Below, piece after piece: positions 24,175 through 33,823 of a DNA stretch of 64,000 nt. The position numbers were made by a program, and so were the translations under genes. Origin of the DNA: Candidatus Amarolinea dominans (GTDB taxonomy: Bacteria > Chloroflexota > Anaerolineae > SSC4 > Amarolineaceae). Each line of letters begins with the position of its first letter. Within the stretch, counting starts at the first letter, position 1. The notes beneath the pieces were generated by a model that was given only the letters and a program-made list of their open reading frames with translations, had not been told where the DNA came from and did no database searches. The stretch lies in NCBI GenBank assembly GCA_016719785.1, contig JADJYJ010000018.1:135462-199461 (forward strand). Reading direction: 5' to 3'.

Positions 24175-27100
24175 TTACTGCGCCACCAGCGTCAGATTGC
24201 CGGCGTTGTAGAGGGGGCTGTAGGTGTTGCCGTTGCCGGCGATGGCGCTGAACGTGCCGCTGCGCGAGGCATAGATCAGCACGATGAAGTTGTCGTTGAC
24301 CGCCGGGCTGAAGCCGTTGATCAGGGTCACGTTGAGCGTGCCGTTGAGCGTGACCGCGCCGCTGACGGTCAACTGATCGTGTTGGCTGCCCGCGGTCAGG
24401 CCGCCCAGTTCGATATTGAGCGTGCCACCGGCCGCCTGCGTGTAGGCGCCCACGATCGCCAGGGCGCCGGCGCCGCCGTTGCCTGGGGCGATTTGCCCGC
24501 TGTTGCTGACATTCGCTGTGACCGTCCCCACGCCGTTGAGACTGCCTCCGTTCAGGGCCAGCGTTCCATTGGCCTGCACATTGCCGCCGCCGAGGGTCAG
24601 GCTGCCGGCGCTCTGACTGTAGCCGCCCACAAAACCCAACGTCCCGCTGAGCGCTTCCACGCTGCCGCTGTTGTTGAAGGTGACGCTCGTCACCGTCGTG
24701 TTGCCCGCACCGTTCAGCTTGCGGAAGACGCCGGCGTTGTTGAAAACCCCGCCAGCCTGGATGGAGTTGATCGTGCGGTCGTTCTGCGCCTCAAACAGCG
24801 CACCGGCCAGGTTGTTGAACACCGAACCGTTCGAGATGCTGATGTCGCTCGCGCCGCTCCAGATGGTCGTGCCCTTGTTGTGTACGGTGTGTTGCCAGAT
24901 CGAGACGCTGCCATTGATGACCAACGTTGCGCCGACCGGGATCACCGTCGTGCCGTTATCGTTCCAGGAACCGGCCGTCCAGGTCATGTTCTGGGTGACG
25001 GTCAAGGTGTTGCTGCCGCCCAGGGTGCCGCCCGTCATGTGCCACAACTGCGCCGTCACCGGACCGGTCAGGGTCAAGGTGCCGCTACTGTGCCGCGTCA
25101 ATCCTGGCCCGTCGAAGGTGGCGTTGTTCAAGGAGTGACTGCTGGTGAAATCCAGCACCGCGCCGCTGCTGACGTCAAAGACGCCGCTGCTCGTGCCCCC
25201 GCCGCCCGGCTTCAGTGTGCCGCTCTGCACCTGCACCAGGTTGCTGTTGTTGAAGGTGACGCTCGTCAGCGTCGTATCGCCCGTACCGCTCAGCTTGCGG
25301 AAGGTGCCGCTGTTGTTGAAGACGCCCCCAAGCTGGATGGAGTTGATCATGCGGTCGTTCTGCGCCTCGAACAGCGCACCGGCCAGGTTGTTGAACACCG
25401 AACCGTTCGAGATGCTGATGTCACCCGCCCCGCTCCAGATGGTCGTGCCCTTGTTGTGTACGGTGTGCTGCCAGATCGAGACGCTGCCGTTGATGACCAG
25501 GTTGGCCCCTACCGGGATGACCGTCGTGCCGTTATCGTTCCAGGAACCGGCCGTCCAGGTCATGTTCTGGGTGACGGTCAAGGTGTTGCTGCCGCCCAGG
25601 GAGCCGCCCGTCATGTGCCACAACTGCGCCGTCACCGGACCGGTCAGGGTCAAGGTGCCGCTGCTGTGCCGCGTCAATCCCGGCCCGTCGAAGGTGGCGT
25701 TGTTCAAGGTGTGACTGCTGGTGAAATCCAGCACCGCGCCGCTGCTGACGTCGAAGACGCCGCTGCTCGTGCCCCCGCCGCCCGGCTTCAGTGTGCCGCT
25801 CTGCGCTTCCACGCTGCCGCTGTTATTGAAGGTGACGCTCGTCACCGTCGTGTTGCCCGCACCGCTCAGCTTGCGGAAGACGCCGGCGTTGTTGAAAACC
25901 CCGCCAAGCTGGATGGAGTTGATCGTGCGGTCGTTCTGCGCCTCGAACAGCGCACCGGCCAGGTTGTTGAACACCGAACCGTTCGAGATGCTGATGTCGC
26001 TCGCGCCGCTCCAGGTTGTCGTGCCCTTGTTGTGTACGGTGTGCTGCCAGATCGAGACGCTGCCGTTGATGACCAGGTTGGCCCCTACCGGGATGACCGT
26101 CGTGCCGTTATCGTTCCAGGAACCGGCCGTCCAGGTCATGTTCTGGGTGACGGTCAAGGTGTTGCTGCCGCCCAGGGAGCCGCCCGTCATGTGCCACAAC
26201 TGCGCCGTCACCGGACCGGTCAGGGTCAAGGTGCCGCTGCTGTGCCGCGTCAATCCCGGCCCGTCGAAGGTGGCGTTGTTCAAGGTGTGACTGCTGGTGA
26301 AATCCAGCACCGCGCCGCTGCTGACATTGAAGACGCCGCTGCTGCTGCCGCCGCCGTTCGGCTTCAGTGTGCCGCTCTGCACCTGCACCAGGTTGCTGTT
26401 GTTGAAGGTGACGCTCGTCACCGTCGTGTTGCCCGCACCGCTCAGTTTGCGGAAGACGCCGGCGTTGTTGAAAACCCCGCCAAGCTGGATGGAGTTGATC
26501 GTGCGGTCGTTCTGCGCCTCGAACAGCGCACCGGCCAGGTTGTTGAACACCGAACCGTTCGAGATGCTGATGTCGCCCGCTCCGCTCCAGGTTGTCGTGC
26601 CTCTGTTGTGTACGGTGTGCTGCCAGATCGAGACGCTGCCGTTGATGACCAACGTTGCGCCTACCGGGATGACCGTCGTGCCGTTATCGTTCCAGGAACC
26701 GGCCGTCCAGGTCATGTTCTGGGTGACGGTCAAGGTGTTGCTGCCGCCCAGGGTGCCGCCCGTCATGTGCCACAACTGCGCCGTCACCGGACCGGTCAGG
26801 GTCAAGGTGCCGCTACTGTGCCGCGTCAATCCCGGCCCGTCGAAGGTGGCGTTGTTCAAGGTGTGACTGCTGGTGAAATCCAGCACCGCGCCGCTGCTGA
26901 CGTTGAAGACGCCGCTGCTCGTGCCCCCGCCGCTCGGCTTCAGTGTGCCGCTCTGCACCTGCACCAGGTTGCTGTTGTTGAAGGTGACGCTCGTCACCGT
27001 CGTGTTGCCCGCACCGTTCAGCTTGCGGAAGACGCCGGCGTTGTTGAACGCGCCGCCAAGCTGGATGGAGTTGATCGTGCGGTCGTTCTGCGCCTCGAAC

Positions 27101-30100
27101 AGCGCACCGGCCAGGTTGTTGAACACCGAACCGTTCGAGATGCTGATGTCACCCGCCCCGCTCCAGATGGTCGTGCCCTTGTTGTGTACGGTGTGCTGCC
27201 AGATCGAGACGCTGCCGTTGATGACCAACGTTGCGCCGACCGGGATCACCGTCGTGCCGTTATCGTTCCAGGAACCGGCCGTCCAGGTCATGTTCTGGGT
27301 GACGGTCAACGTACCACTGCCGCCCAGGGCGCCGCCCGTCATGCGCAGATTCTGAACGTTGATCTGACCGTTGATGTTGACGGTGGCGCTGCTAATGAGG
27401 ACATCGCCGCCGCTGATGTTCGAGGCATTATTCAGTCCGTAGGTACCGCCGGTAAATTGCAGCACTGTGCCCGCGCTCAGTTGCGCGTCACCGGTTTGGG
27501 TGCCGTTGGACGCAATCGCCAGCGTTCCGCTCTGCAGTTGGAGATTGCCATAGTTGTTGAAGCCGATCGAACCGGTAAAGGTAGTCGTCCCCGCGCTGTT
27601 TTGTTTGCGGAAAGCGCCGAAGTTGTTGAACGCGCCGCCAAGCTGGATGGAGTTGAAAACTTGATCGGCCTCCGCGTTGAACGTCGCCCCGGCCTGGTTG
27701 TTGATGACCGCGCCGTTCGACAGGCTGATGGCGCCGCTGCCGCTCCAGGTCGTCGTGCCCAGCAGATCAAGCGTGCCTCGCCACAACGATTTGGTCGCGC
27801 TGCCGCTGATGCTCACCGCACCGTTGACGGTCATGCGCGCGTTCGCAACGTCCACCGTGCCGCCGCTCCAGGCCAGGCCGCTCTGCAGAACCCAATCGCC
27901 GCCGCCCAATGTGCCGCCACTCACCTTGACCGGCCCGGCGCTCGTCGAAGGCGTGGCCACGGTCAGGACGCCGCCGTTGATTTCCAGGGTTTCGTCACTG
28001 GTAACGCTGCGCGCCGTCGCGCCGCCAAAGCGCACCGTTACCGTTATCGCCGCGCTGGGGCGTGAGATGATGACGAAATCTGAGGCGGTCGGCGCGCTGC
28101 CGCCGCTCCAGTTGCTGCCAACATCCCAGAAGCCGCTGTTGTCTGACGCCCACGTCACCGGCTGATTCACACGGAAGGTTGAGCTGAAAGCTGCTACCAG
28201 GGCATTACCCACGAGGTCGGTCACCCCCGTGCTGACATCCACGCGGTACAGTTGCGGCGGCAAGGGAGCGCCGAAGCTCAACACGGCCATATTGACATCG
28301 CTGCGGTACTCGATGACGCCGCCGCTCACCAGTTGATCATCACCGGTGCCAAGCTGACCATCGTTGCCCGCGTTGAACAGGCGGAAGGTGGCGGCCGTGA
28401 GGGATGCAGGGTCAACCGGCTCGCTGAAGGTGACGGCAACGGCGCTAACCCCTCCCTGGATGTTCACCGAGTTGCTGGCTGGCGCAACCAGCGTCACTTG
28501 CGGCGCGGTGGCGTCGGCCGTCAGCGTCACCGTCATGGTATCGCTCCAGGTGGCATTGCCGCCGGTATCAATGGCACGTGCGCGCAGGGTGAAGATCGCA
28601 TCCTGCGGCTGGCCGGGTCGGCCTGGCGCCGGCGGCGGGTTGATGCGCGGCGTGATGAAGCGCACCTCGAAGGGGAAGTTACCATCTGTCTGTGTCTGCA
28701 CGTCGTTGATGTAGAACTGCACAGAGCGCACCTGGCTGTCATCCGCGACAGCAGCCGTCACCCGCATCACCTTACCCTCTTCGGCCTGACCAGACACGAA
28801 GTTAGTACTCAAAGCAATGGTGGGCGGAATGCCCTGGGTGTCATACGCCAGGTAGCTCATGACGTGCATCCCGCCCGCGCTGTCCGCGACATAGGCCAAC
28901 CCGTTGTAGATCGCCACGGCGCGCGCCACGTCCGGCGTGCTAAACGTGGTCAGCAGGTCGCCGGTGCGCGTGGGATCGCTCACATCGTAGAGCCACAGAT
29001 CGTGCGTGCCATCGTTGCGCGGGTTGACGCCCACGGTGGCCACGCCCAGACCGGAGCCATTGGCCACAATCTGCTTGAACGAATTCGGCCCAGGAGTGCT
29101 GGCGTTGCCGACACGCACCGGGAAGGCGAGATTCTGGACATCGAAGACATCGTAGCCGGGGTAAGAGGTTGCATAGGCAAAGCCACCGCCGACAAACAGG
29201 CGCTTACGGCCGGTAATGCCTTCGGCGACATAGCCCGTCGTGGCGGTTTGGCCCTGGAAGGTCAAGATGCCCTGGGCGACGCTATAGGCGCGTAATTGGC
29301 TGTCGAGCAGCACAAACAGGTTCTCTTTTTCTGTGGACAGGTCTTCGATGGCCGCGGCGCCGGCGCTGATCGTTTGCAGGACCGTGCCGCTCTGCATATC
29401 TACCACGACCACATTGCCGTTGGTCAATCCGGCATAGGCCAGACTGCCCGCGCTCGCCACCGCATGCACACTGCCCCCCAGGTTGACCTGGTGACTGATG
29501 AACGCGGCCGGCGGGTCGCTGAAATCAATCACGGCCAAACCGCCGCTGCCATCGGCCACGGCCAGCAGATTGTTGTCGCCGCAAGCCACCGACTGCGCCT
29601 GGCCTGGCGTGTTGACCTGCGCCATGATCGTCGGATTGATGCTGTTGAAGACGTTGAAGATCGAGACGCCCGTCTCCATCTCGGCCACGGCCACCAGGTC
29701 GTTGACCGCACAGATGTCCACCGCCGGGCCTGGGGTCTGGGTCGTGGCGATGATCCCGGTCTGCGCAATCAAGCCGCCCAAGGGGTCGGTGCCCTGCTGC
29801 ACCTCGGCGCCATCGTTGACGCCATCGCCATCGCTGTCTGGATTGTTGACTTGGGTGCCCATGACCAACTCGCCATCATCGTTCAAGCCGTCGCCGTCGC
29901 TATCGGCCGCGGTGGAATTGCCCAGGTAGGTTGGCGGCAAGTCAATCGTCAGGCCGTCCAGCGGCGTGGTGAAATCCGCAAAGCCAACCAGCAGCGTGGA
30001 CGGCTGCAGGATGTATTGGCGGTAGAGGGTGCGCGCCTGCAGATTCAGGTTTTCATGGGCGATACCGTTGGCGCCGGTGCGCCCACGCTGCACCACCACA

Positions 30101-32529
30101 TCGGTGAACCAGTTGCGAATGGCGAAGTAATGAACGCCGGTGGAAAGATCGCCGAGACTGCTGTCAACCACGGCCGGCGCGTCGGGGGATGTGACGCGCA
30201 GGAGGATTTTGGCCGCGGCTGACTGCGGCTGCGCTGCGCTGATCGCCCCAGCCTCTTGACCAGCGCCCGCTCCAGTCTCTTGACCGGCATCTGTCGGCGG
30301 CGCGATCTGATTGAGCAAGGCAGCCGTCGGGTTCGCAACGGGGACACGCTCCGTCTGCGCCGCCGCGGCGGCCTGCGAGCCAGAAGCGCAGCAATCGCAC
30401 GCTTCCTGTTGACCCGCGTTGTAAGCATCATTGCCGATCGAGGTCTTGTTGACAGCGTTGAAGTAGACGGACGCGGCCGCGTAGCAGTTCTGGCGGGCGA
30501 TGGGGTCAATGGGGAAGCTGCTGTCGCACTTGAAGCGCATGTCGTCCTGAAAGTTGCCGTCGCAGGTGTTCTTGTGGCCGGCGCCGGCATTGCACGAGCC
30601 ATAGCAGACATCGTGCGCGTTGCAGGCTTCGGTAAAGCAGATGTACGACACGGTTCCCAGGGCTGTGAGCACCGGCGCGCAGTCAGGAATCGCGTAGCCG
30701 TAACCTTCAGGCCCACAGCCGTTGGGCTGCGGCACGTAGGTGGGCTTGGGAATACGGTTCGGACAGTCGGCCAGGTTGGAAACCGCGGTGCGTGGCACCG
30801 GCCCGGCCGAGGTGCAACATTGCGTCAAAGGGTTGATACCGGGACAGTTGTTGGGCGGCAGCGTCTTGATTGGGCCGCCCTTGCCGCGTGCGCCTGGCTG
30901 CGTGCCGTGCCAGCCCGGCGCCACAATGCCATAGCCAGGATCGGTGCAGACGCGGGCGCCATCCGCGCTGACGGTCATGGGCGCGACGGCCTCGAAACGA
31001 CCGGTGTCGTGGTTGAAGCTGTAGAGGGCCATCTTGGTGCCGGGGAAAGGAGCAAAGCCGGTGCTAGGCTGCGGCAGGTTGGGCATGCAGATGGGCGCCG
31101 GCGCGTCGAAGTTTTCCGGGCCGTTGGTCTGCACGGTGATGACGATCGGGAAGTCCAACTCCGGCGGCAGCGGGCTGGGCAGGCGGTCCGGCGGCACCGG
31201 CGCAATGCCCACGGAACCGCCGCGCGTGCCGTTGTTGGCGAAGAGGGAATCAGCCGGCACGGTGATCTGCGTGCCCGATAGTTCGGGGTGGGCCTGAATC
31301 ACGGCCGCTGGAAAGGTGATGGCTGTGGGGTTGCTGACGCTGACGGCCTGCAGGGTGTCAGGCGCAATCAACGGCAGATAGATATTGCCAATGTTGGTGC
31401 TCTGCCCCGGCGCCGATGCCCACTGTTTGCCGACGAAGGGATAATAGGCGCCTGGCGGCACCGTGGCAGTGGCGGTACGGCCATCGATGTGGACAAAAAA
31501 GCTGCCGGCCGGCGCTGGGTTCAGACAGAAGGCGCCGTCGTTGGCGCTATCGGCGCGCATGGTCGCCTCAGCGCCATCCACCGTGATACGCACACCGGCC
31601 AGCGGCACATCGGTCGTTTCGCCGTTGGGTGTAAGGCCCAGTTCCGAGGCGAACACGGTGCCGCACACCTGCGTGCCGGGCACGGTGGAAAGGGAGAGCG
31701 TGTCGAAGTCAATTGTCCCACTGCCACCGGCCAGGCCATTACCGCGCACATCCATGGCATAGCCATTCGCGTCGGCCACCGCGTCGCCGTTGATGGTGAC
31801 GCGCACGCGCGCGCTGGCCGGCAGGTCATCATCGTAAAAGAGGGTCACGGTCTTCATGTCGGAGGAGAGATAGAGCCGGGCGCTGAGGGTCTGGCCGGCG
31901 AAAGTGGCATAGAAGTTGGAAGGGAGGACGGCCGCGGCGTCAATGGGCGCGCTGAAACGGATGACGGTCTCGCGCGTGATGGATACATCATCTTCGCCGT
32001 TGGTGGGGCTGCTGTCGGCGATCCTGGTAAACGGCTGGTACCAACGGACGGCCACGCGCACGATATCTAGCACGCTGTTTTGATTGTCATGGTTGACATC
32101 GGTGACTGCACAACCGGGGTCTGTCAGTGGGTGCATGAAGCAGCCGCTGGTGCGCGCAAGGTCTTGGATGTCCACGACACCGTCGCTGTTGATGTCCGGC
32201 TTCATCGGCGCGAGGGGCGCCTGGGCAAAGCCAACCGAAATAAAGGCGTTGACCAGCCATACCGGCACGGCCGCGCGCCAGTTGCGCAGGCTGTGGCGTG
32301 ACGGCTGCAAAATCGGCCAGGTCAACAGGCTCCAGAGCAAGGGCACTACCAGCGCCAGGCCGATCACGGTTGGCCAGGTGCGGCCGCGTGGACGTCGTGG
32401 CGCCGCGGCCCGATAGGCCGTTACGCGGGGCGTACGCAGGACTACGGCCAGCAAGAGGACCGTAGCCAACAACAGGGCGCCGATGAGAATCTCGGCCAAT
32501 GGGGCGTGCGGAACACGCAAATAACGCAT
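24175..32529 (-). CDS. Giant surface protein with dockerin-like, PLA2-like, propeller and long beta-repeat regions
   Basis: 2784 residues. N-terminal membrane helices come first, then a dockerin-like segment (DINSDGVVDIQDL, DVNHDNQNSVLDI) and a Big_5-type Ig domain (SPTNGEDDVSITRETVIRFSAP). A Cys-rich phospholipase A2-like domain follows with CNAHDVCY (His639-Asp640) and CDGNFQDDM. Next are thrombospondin-3-type calcium motifs (DSDGDGLNDDGE), an LVIVD-like beta-propeller (about 29760-28850) and two further Ig-like domains. About 1100 residues of beta-helix-like repeats end with a tail resembling autotransporter-associated repeats (GQIAPGNGGAGAL). A 192-residue unit is repeated nearly identically in 576-bp DNA steps. 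Start 32529 has GAGGAGGACTTATC upstream. Role unknown; extracellular or cell-surface is inferred. Confidence 0.8.
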   Translation of the reverse strand: MRYLRVPHAPLAEILIGALLLATVLLLAVVLRTPRVTAYRAAAPRRPRGRTWPTVIGLALVVPLLWSLLTWPILQPSRHSLRNWRAAVPVWLVNAFISVGFAQAPLAPMKPDINSDGVVDIQDLARTSGCFMHPLTDPGCAVTDVNHDNQNSVLDIVRVAVRWYQPFTRIADSSPTNGEDDVSITRETVIRFSAPIDAAAVLPSNFYATFAGQTLSARLYLSSDMKTVTLFYDDDLPASARVRVTINGDAVADANGYAMDVRGNGLAGGSGTIDFDTLSLSTVPGTQVCGTVFASELGLTPNGETTDVPLAGVRITVDGAEATMRADSANDGAFCLNPAPAGSFFVHIDGRTATATVPPGAYYPFVGKQWASAPGQSTNIGNIYLPLIAPDTLQAVSVSNPTAITFPAAVIQAHPELSGTQITVPADSLFANNGTRGGSVGIAPVPPDRLPSPLPPELDFPIVITVQTNGPENFDAPAPICMPNLPQPSTGFAPFPGTKMALYSFNHDTGRFEAVAPMTVSADGARVCTDPGYGIVAPGWHGTQPGARGKGGPIKTLPPNNCPGINPLTQCCTSAGPVPRTAVSNLADCPNRIPKPTYVPQPNGCGPEGYGYAIPDCAPVLTALGTVSYICFTEACNAHDVCYGSCNAGAGHKNTCDGNFQDDMRFKCDSSFPIDPIARQNCYAAASVYFNAVNKTSIGNDAYNAGQQEACDCCASGSQAAAAAQTERVPVANPTAALLNQIAPPTDAGQETGAGAGQEAGAISAAQPQSAAAKILLRVTSPDAPAVVDSSLGDLSTGVHYFAIRNWFTDVVVQRGRTGANGIAHENLNLQARTLYRQYILQPSTLLVGFADFTTPLDGLTIDLPPTYLGNSTAADSDGDGLNDDGELVMGTQVNNPDSDGDGVNDGAEVQQGTDPLGGLIAQTGIIATTQTPGPAVDICAVNDLVAVAEMETGVSIFNVFNSINPTIMAQVNTPGQAQSVACGDNNLLAVADGSGGLAVIDFSDPPAAFISHQVNLGGSVHAVASAGSLAYAGLTNGNVVVVDMQSGTVLQTISAGAAAIEDLSTEKENLFVLLDSQLRAYSVAQGILTFQGQTATTGYVAEGITGRKRLFVGGGFAYATSYPGYDVFDVQNLAFPVRVGNASTPGPNSFKQIVANGSGLGVATVGVNPRNDGTHDLWLYDVSDPTRTGDLLTTFSTPDVARAVAIYNGLAYVADSAGGMHVMSYLAYDTQGIPPTIALSTNFVSGQAEEGKVMRVTAAVADDSQVRSVQFYINDVQTQTDGNFPFEVRFITPRINPPPAPGRPGQPQDAIFTLRARAIDTGGNATWSDTMTVTLTADATAPQVTLVAPASNSVNIQGGVSAVAVTFSEPVDPASLTAATFRLFNAGNDGQLGTGDDQLVSGGVIEYRSDVNMAVLSFGAPLPPQLYRVDVSTGVTDLVGNALVAAFSSTFRVNQPVTWASDNSGFWDVGSNWSGGSAPTASDFVIISRPSAAITVTVRFGGATARSVTSDETLEINGGVLTVATPSTSAGPVKVSGGTLGGGDWVLQSGLAWSGGTVDVANARMTVNGAVSISGSATKSLWRGTLDLLGTTTWSGSGAISLSNGAVINNQAGATFNAEADQVFNSIQLGGAFNNFGAFRKQNSAGTTTFTGSIGFNNYGNLQLQSGTLAIASNGTQTGDAQLSAGTVLQFTGGTYGLNNASNISGGDVLISSATVNINGQINVQNLRMTGGALGGSGTLTVTQNMTWTAGSWNDNGTTVIPVGATLVINGSVSIWQHTVHNKGTTIWSGAGDISISNGSVFNNLAGALFEAQNDRTINSIQLGGAFNNAGVFRKLNGAGNTTVTSVTFNNSNLVQVQSGTLKPSGGGTSSGVFNVSSGAVLDFTSSHTLNNATFDGPGLTRHSSGTLTLTGPVTAQLWHMTGGTLGGSNTLTVTQNMTWTAGSWNDNGTTVIPVGATLVINGSVSIWQHTVHNRGTTTWSGAGDISISNGSVFNNLAGALFEAQNDRTINSIQLGGVFNNAGVFRKLSGAGNTTVTSVTFNNSNLVQVQSGTLKPNGGGSSSGVFNVSSGAVLDFTSSHTLNNATFDGPGLTRHSSGTLTLTGPVTAQLWHMTGGSLGGSNTLTVTQNMTWTAGSWNDNGTTVIPVGANLVINGSVSIWQHTVHNKGTTTWSGASDISISNGSVFNNLAGALFEAQNDRTINSIQLGGVFNNAGVFRKLSGAGNTTVTSVTFNNSGSVEAQSGTLKPGGGGTSSGVFDVSSGAVLDFTSSHTLNNATFDGPGLTRHSSGTLTLTGPVTAQLWHMTGGSLGGSNTLTVTQNMTWTAGSWNDNGTTVIPVGANLVINGSVSIWQHTVHNKGTTIWSGAGDISISNGSVFNNLAGALFEAQNDRMINSIQLGGVFNNSGTFRKLSGTGDTTLTSVTFNNSNLVQVQSGTLKPGGGGTSSGVFDVSSGAVLDFTSSHSLNNATFDGPGLTRHSSGTLTLTGPVTAQLWHMTGGTLGGSNTLTVTQNMTWTAGSWNDNGTTVIPVGATLVINGSVSIWQHTVHNKGTTIWSGASDISISNGSVFNNLAGALFEAQNDRTINSIQAGGVFNNAGVFRKLNGAGNTTVTSVTFNNSGSVEALSGTLGFVGGYSQSAGSLTLGGGNVQANGTLALNGGSLNGVGTVTANVSNSGQIAPGNGGAGALAIVGAYTQAAGGTLNIELGGLTAGSQHDQLTVSGAVTLNGTLNVTLINGFSPAVNDNFIVLIYASRSGTFSAIAGNGNTYSPLYNAGNLTLVAQ
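24680..27330 (-). repeat. Nearly identical 576-bp coding tandem repeats
   Basis: About 4.6 copies with an exact 576-bp period (for example the same site at 25145, 25721, 26297 and 26873). Copies differ at few positions, and some differences are shared between non-adjacent copies, which suggests recent duplication or gene conversion. Each encodes a 192-residue beta-rich unit of the giant protein. Confidence 0.9.
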
Positions 32530-32558
32530 GATAAGTCCTCCTCGTGAAAATCCCGCTC

Positions 32559-33089
32559 TCAGCTTGAGATTTGGGGATTGAGATATGGGGTTTTTCCCGT
32601 GCGCCACCAGGGGCGGAAACCGATGTAGGCAATGATCAGGGCGGTGGTCACGATGCTGTTGAACCAGAAATGCAGTTCGAGGATGGGGAAGAAATTGCCC
32701 AGGATACCCGGCGTGGGCGACAACATGCCGAGGCCAAAATACTGCCAGATACGCACACTATGTTCCAGGACGTGGTATCCCTGAAACCAGAGCGCAAACT
32801 GCAGAGCCAGCGCGGCGGCCTGGCTCTCGCGCCAGATGCCGGGATTGCGGCGGTAGAGGATGATCGTCGCCAAAAGGGCAACCCACAACGCCAGGCTATA
32901 GAGAAAATGCACCAGCTCGAAATCAAACCAGAGGCCCAGGAGGCCAGGAAAACGGTTGAGATGCCAGGCATATTTCTGAAACATCTGGATGACATGCTCA
33001 ACGTTGTGAAACAGTTGGATGACCAGGGTGCTCGTGAGTGTGATAAAACCGAGACCGACCGGGTCAAGGCGAAGCGACTTGGCGGACAT
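32559..33089 (-). CDS. Multi-pass membrane protein, unknown function
   Basis: 176-residue protein with about four or five hydrophobic helices and several His in or near membrane segments (LFHNVEHVIQMFQKYAWHLNRF, ELVHFLY, GYHVLEHSVR, ELHFWFN). The regular His spacing hints at metal or heme binding, but no family is recognised. The ATG at 33089 has AAGGAGTCAACC upstream; the longer upstream frame is not supported. It ends 29 bp before the start of the giant surface protein and is probably co-transcribed with it. Confidence 0.7.
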   Translation of the reverse strand: MSAKSLRLDPVGLGFITLTSTLVIQLFHNVEHVIQMFQKYAWHLNRFPGLLGLWFDFELVHFLYSLALWVALLATIILYRRNPGIWRESQAAALALQFALWFQGYHVLEHSVRIWQYFGLGMLSPTPGILGNFFPILELHFWFNSIVTTALIIAYIGFRPWWRTGKTPYLNPQISS

Positions 33090-33339
33090 GGTTGACTCCT
33101 TCTCGTTTGTGGGTACGCACCGATTTTCTGGCCGGCTGCCGACAAACAGGCAGCCAAAGCCAACCATATGATAGCCGCCGCGACTATTCATTCTCCAGAC
33201 CAAAAAGTGCTCAGTTTTTCACGGTTGTTGGGGCATGAGGTGGGGCAGGCGTGAGTCTTGGCGTTGGGGGGATCCAGAAAGATTGTGTGGAACGCAGCGA
33301 ATCGGGTAAAATAGCGCGGTTCGATTTTCGATCTCAGGT

Positions 33340-33480
33340 CTCCGGTCTAAGAACAGAGATCAGGGATCAGAGATCAGAGATCGGGTTTCGTGGAAGAAGG
33401 GAGTTCCTCCGGTCTCCGGTCTCCAGTCTTCAATCTCCGGTCTCCGATCTCCGATCTCAGGTCTCCGAGGTCCGTTGCAG
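33340..33480. repeat. Composite hairpin repeat (GAGATC heptads, core, TCTCC heptads)
   Basis: Left arm: AGAGATCAGGGATC-type heptads; core TTTCGTGGAAGAAGGGAG at about 33384-33402; right arm CCGGTCTCCGGTCTCC and GATCTCCGATCTC. The arms are complementary, so the core would be the loop of a long imperfect hairpin. The same core is present near 36.77 kb and, inverted, near 54.0 kb. The stretch 33090-33340 upstream shows no gene. Confidence 0.8.
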
Positions 33481-33651
33481 CAAAAACGCAGTTAGCGCAG
33501 CCAGATCGGCAAAGCCGATGCGCTGACCGCTGCTTGGGTCTTCCAGGCTGAAACGCCACACGGGGGTCTCGGTGGTCTTCTCCTGCCAGATACGTAAGAG
33601 ATAGGCGTGATAGGCGTGATTGGCGTGATTATGGAATGATCGCATGGTCAT
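33457..33651 (-). CDS. Small conserved-looking protein (64 aa)
   Basis: 64-residue reading frame with the pattern HAYLLRIWQEKTTETPVWRF followed by SLEDPSSGQRIGFADLAALTAFLLQ. I recall this from many short uncharacterised proteins of Chloroflexota-type genomes (LRIWRE...WRASLEDP.TGER.GF..L..L..FL). The N-terminal His/Asn/Ala-rich part comes from a local direct repeat (AGGCGTGAT). The 3' end runs into the composite repeat. The start at 33651 has no clear ribosome site. Function unknown; possibly a domain otherwise fused to larger proteins. Confidence 0.45.
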   Translation of the reverse strand: MTMRSFHNHANHAYHAYLLRIWQEKTTETPVWRFSLEDPSSGQRIGFADLAALTAFLLQRTSET

Positions 33652-33823
33652 GGTGTTGGGTATCTCCAGGTGCGCTCACAGTAACGTTGCAGCAGGGTAA
33701 CACGTCATCGTAAAGAAATCGTGAATTGACACGCCAACCCGTCGCCCATGCCTTGCCGGGACACCGTCACATCATGAAATCAGGTCGTCCCGTGTCATCC
33801 ATGTCTGATTCTCAGGTTGGAGA

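Noticed and set aside
24379..28065. 1228-codon open frame antisense to the giant repeat protein
   Set aside because: It is open only because the 576-bp repeat lacks stops in that frame; the opposite strand carries clear domains, ribosome site and start.
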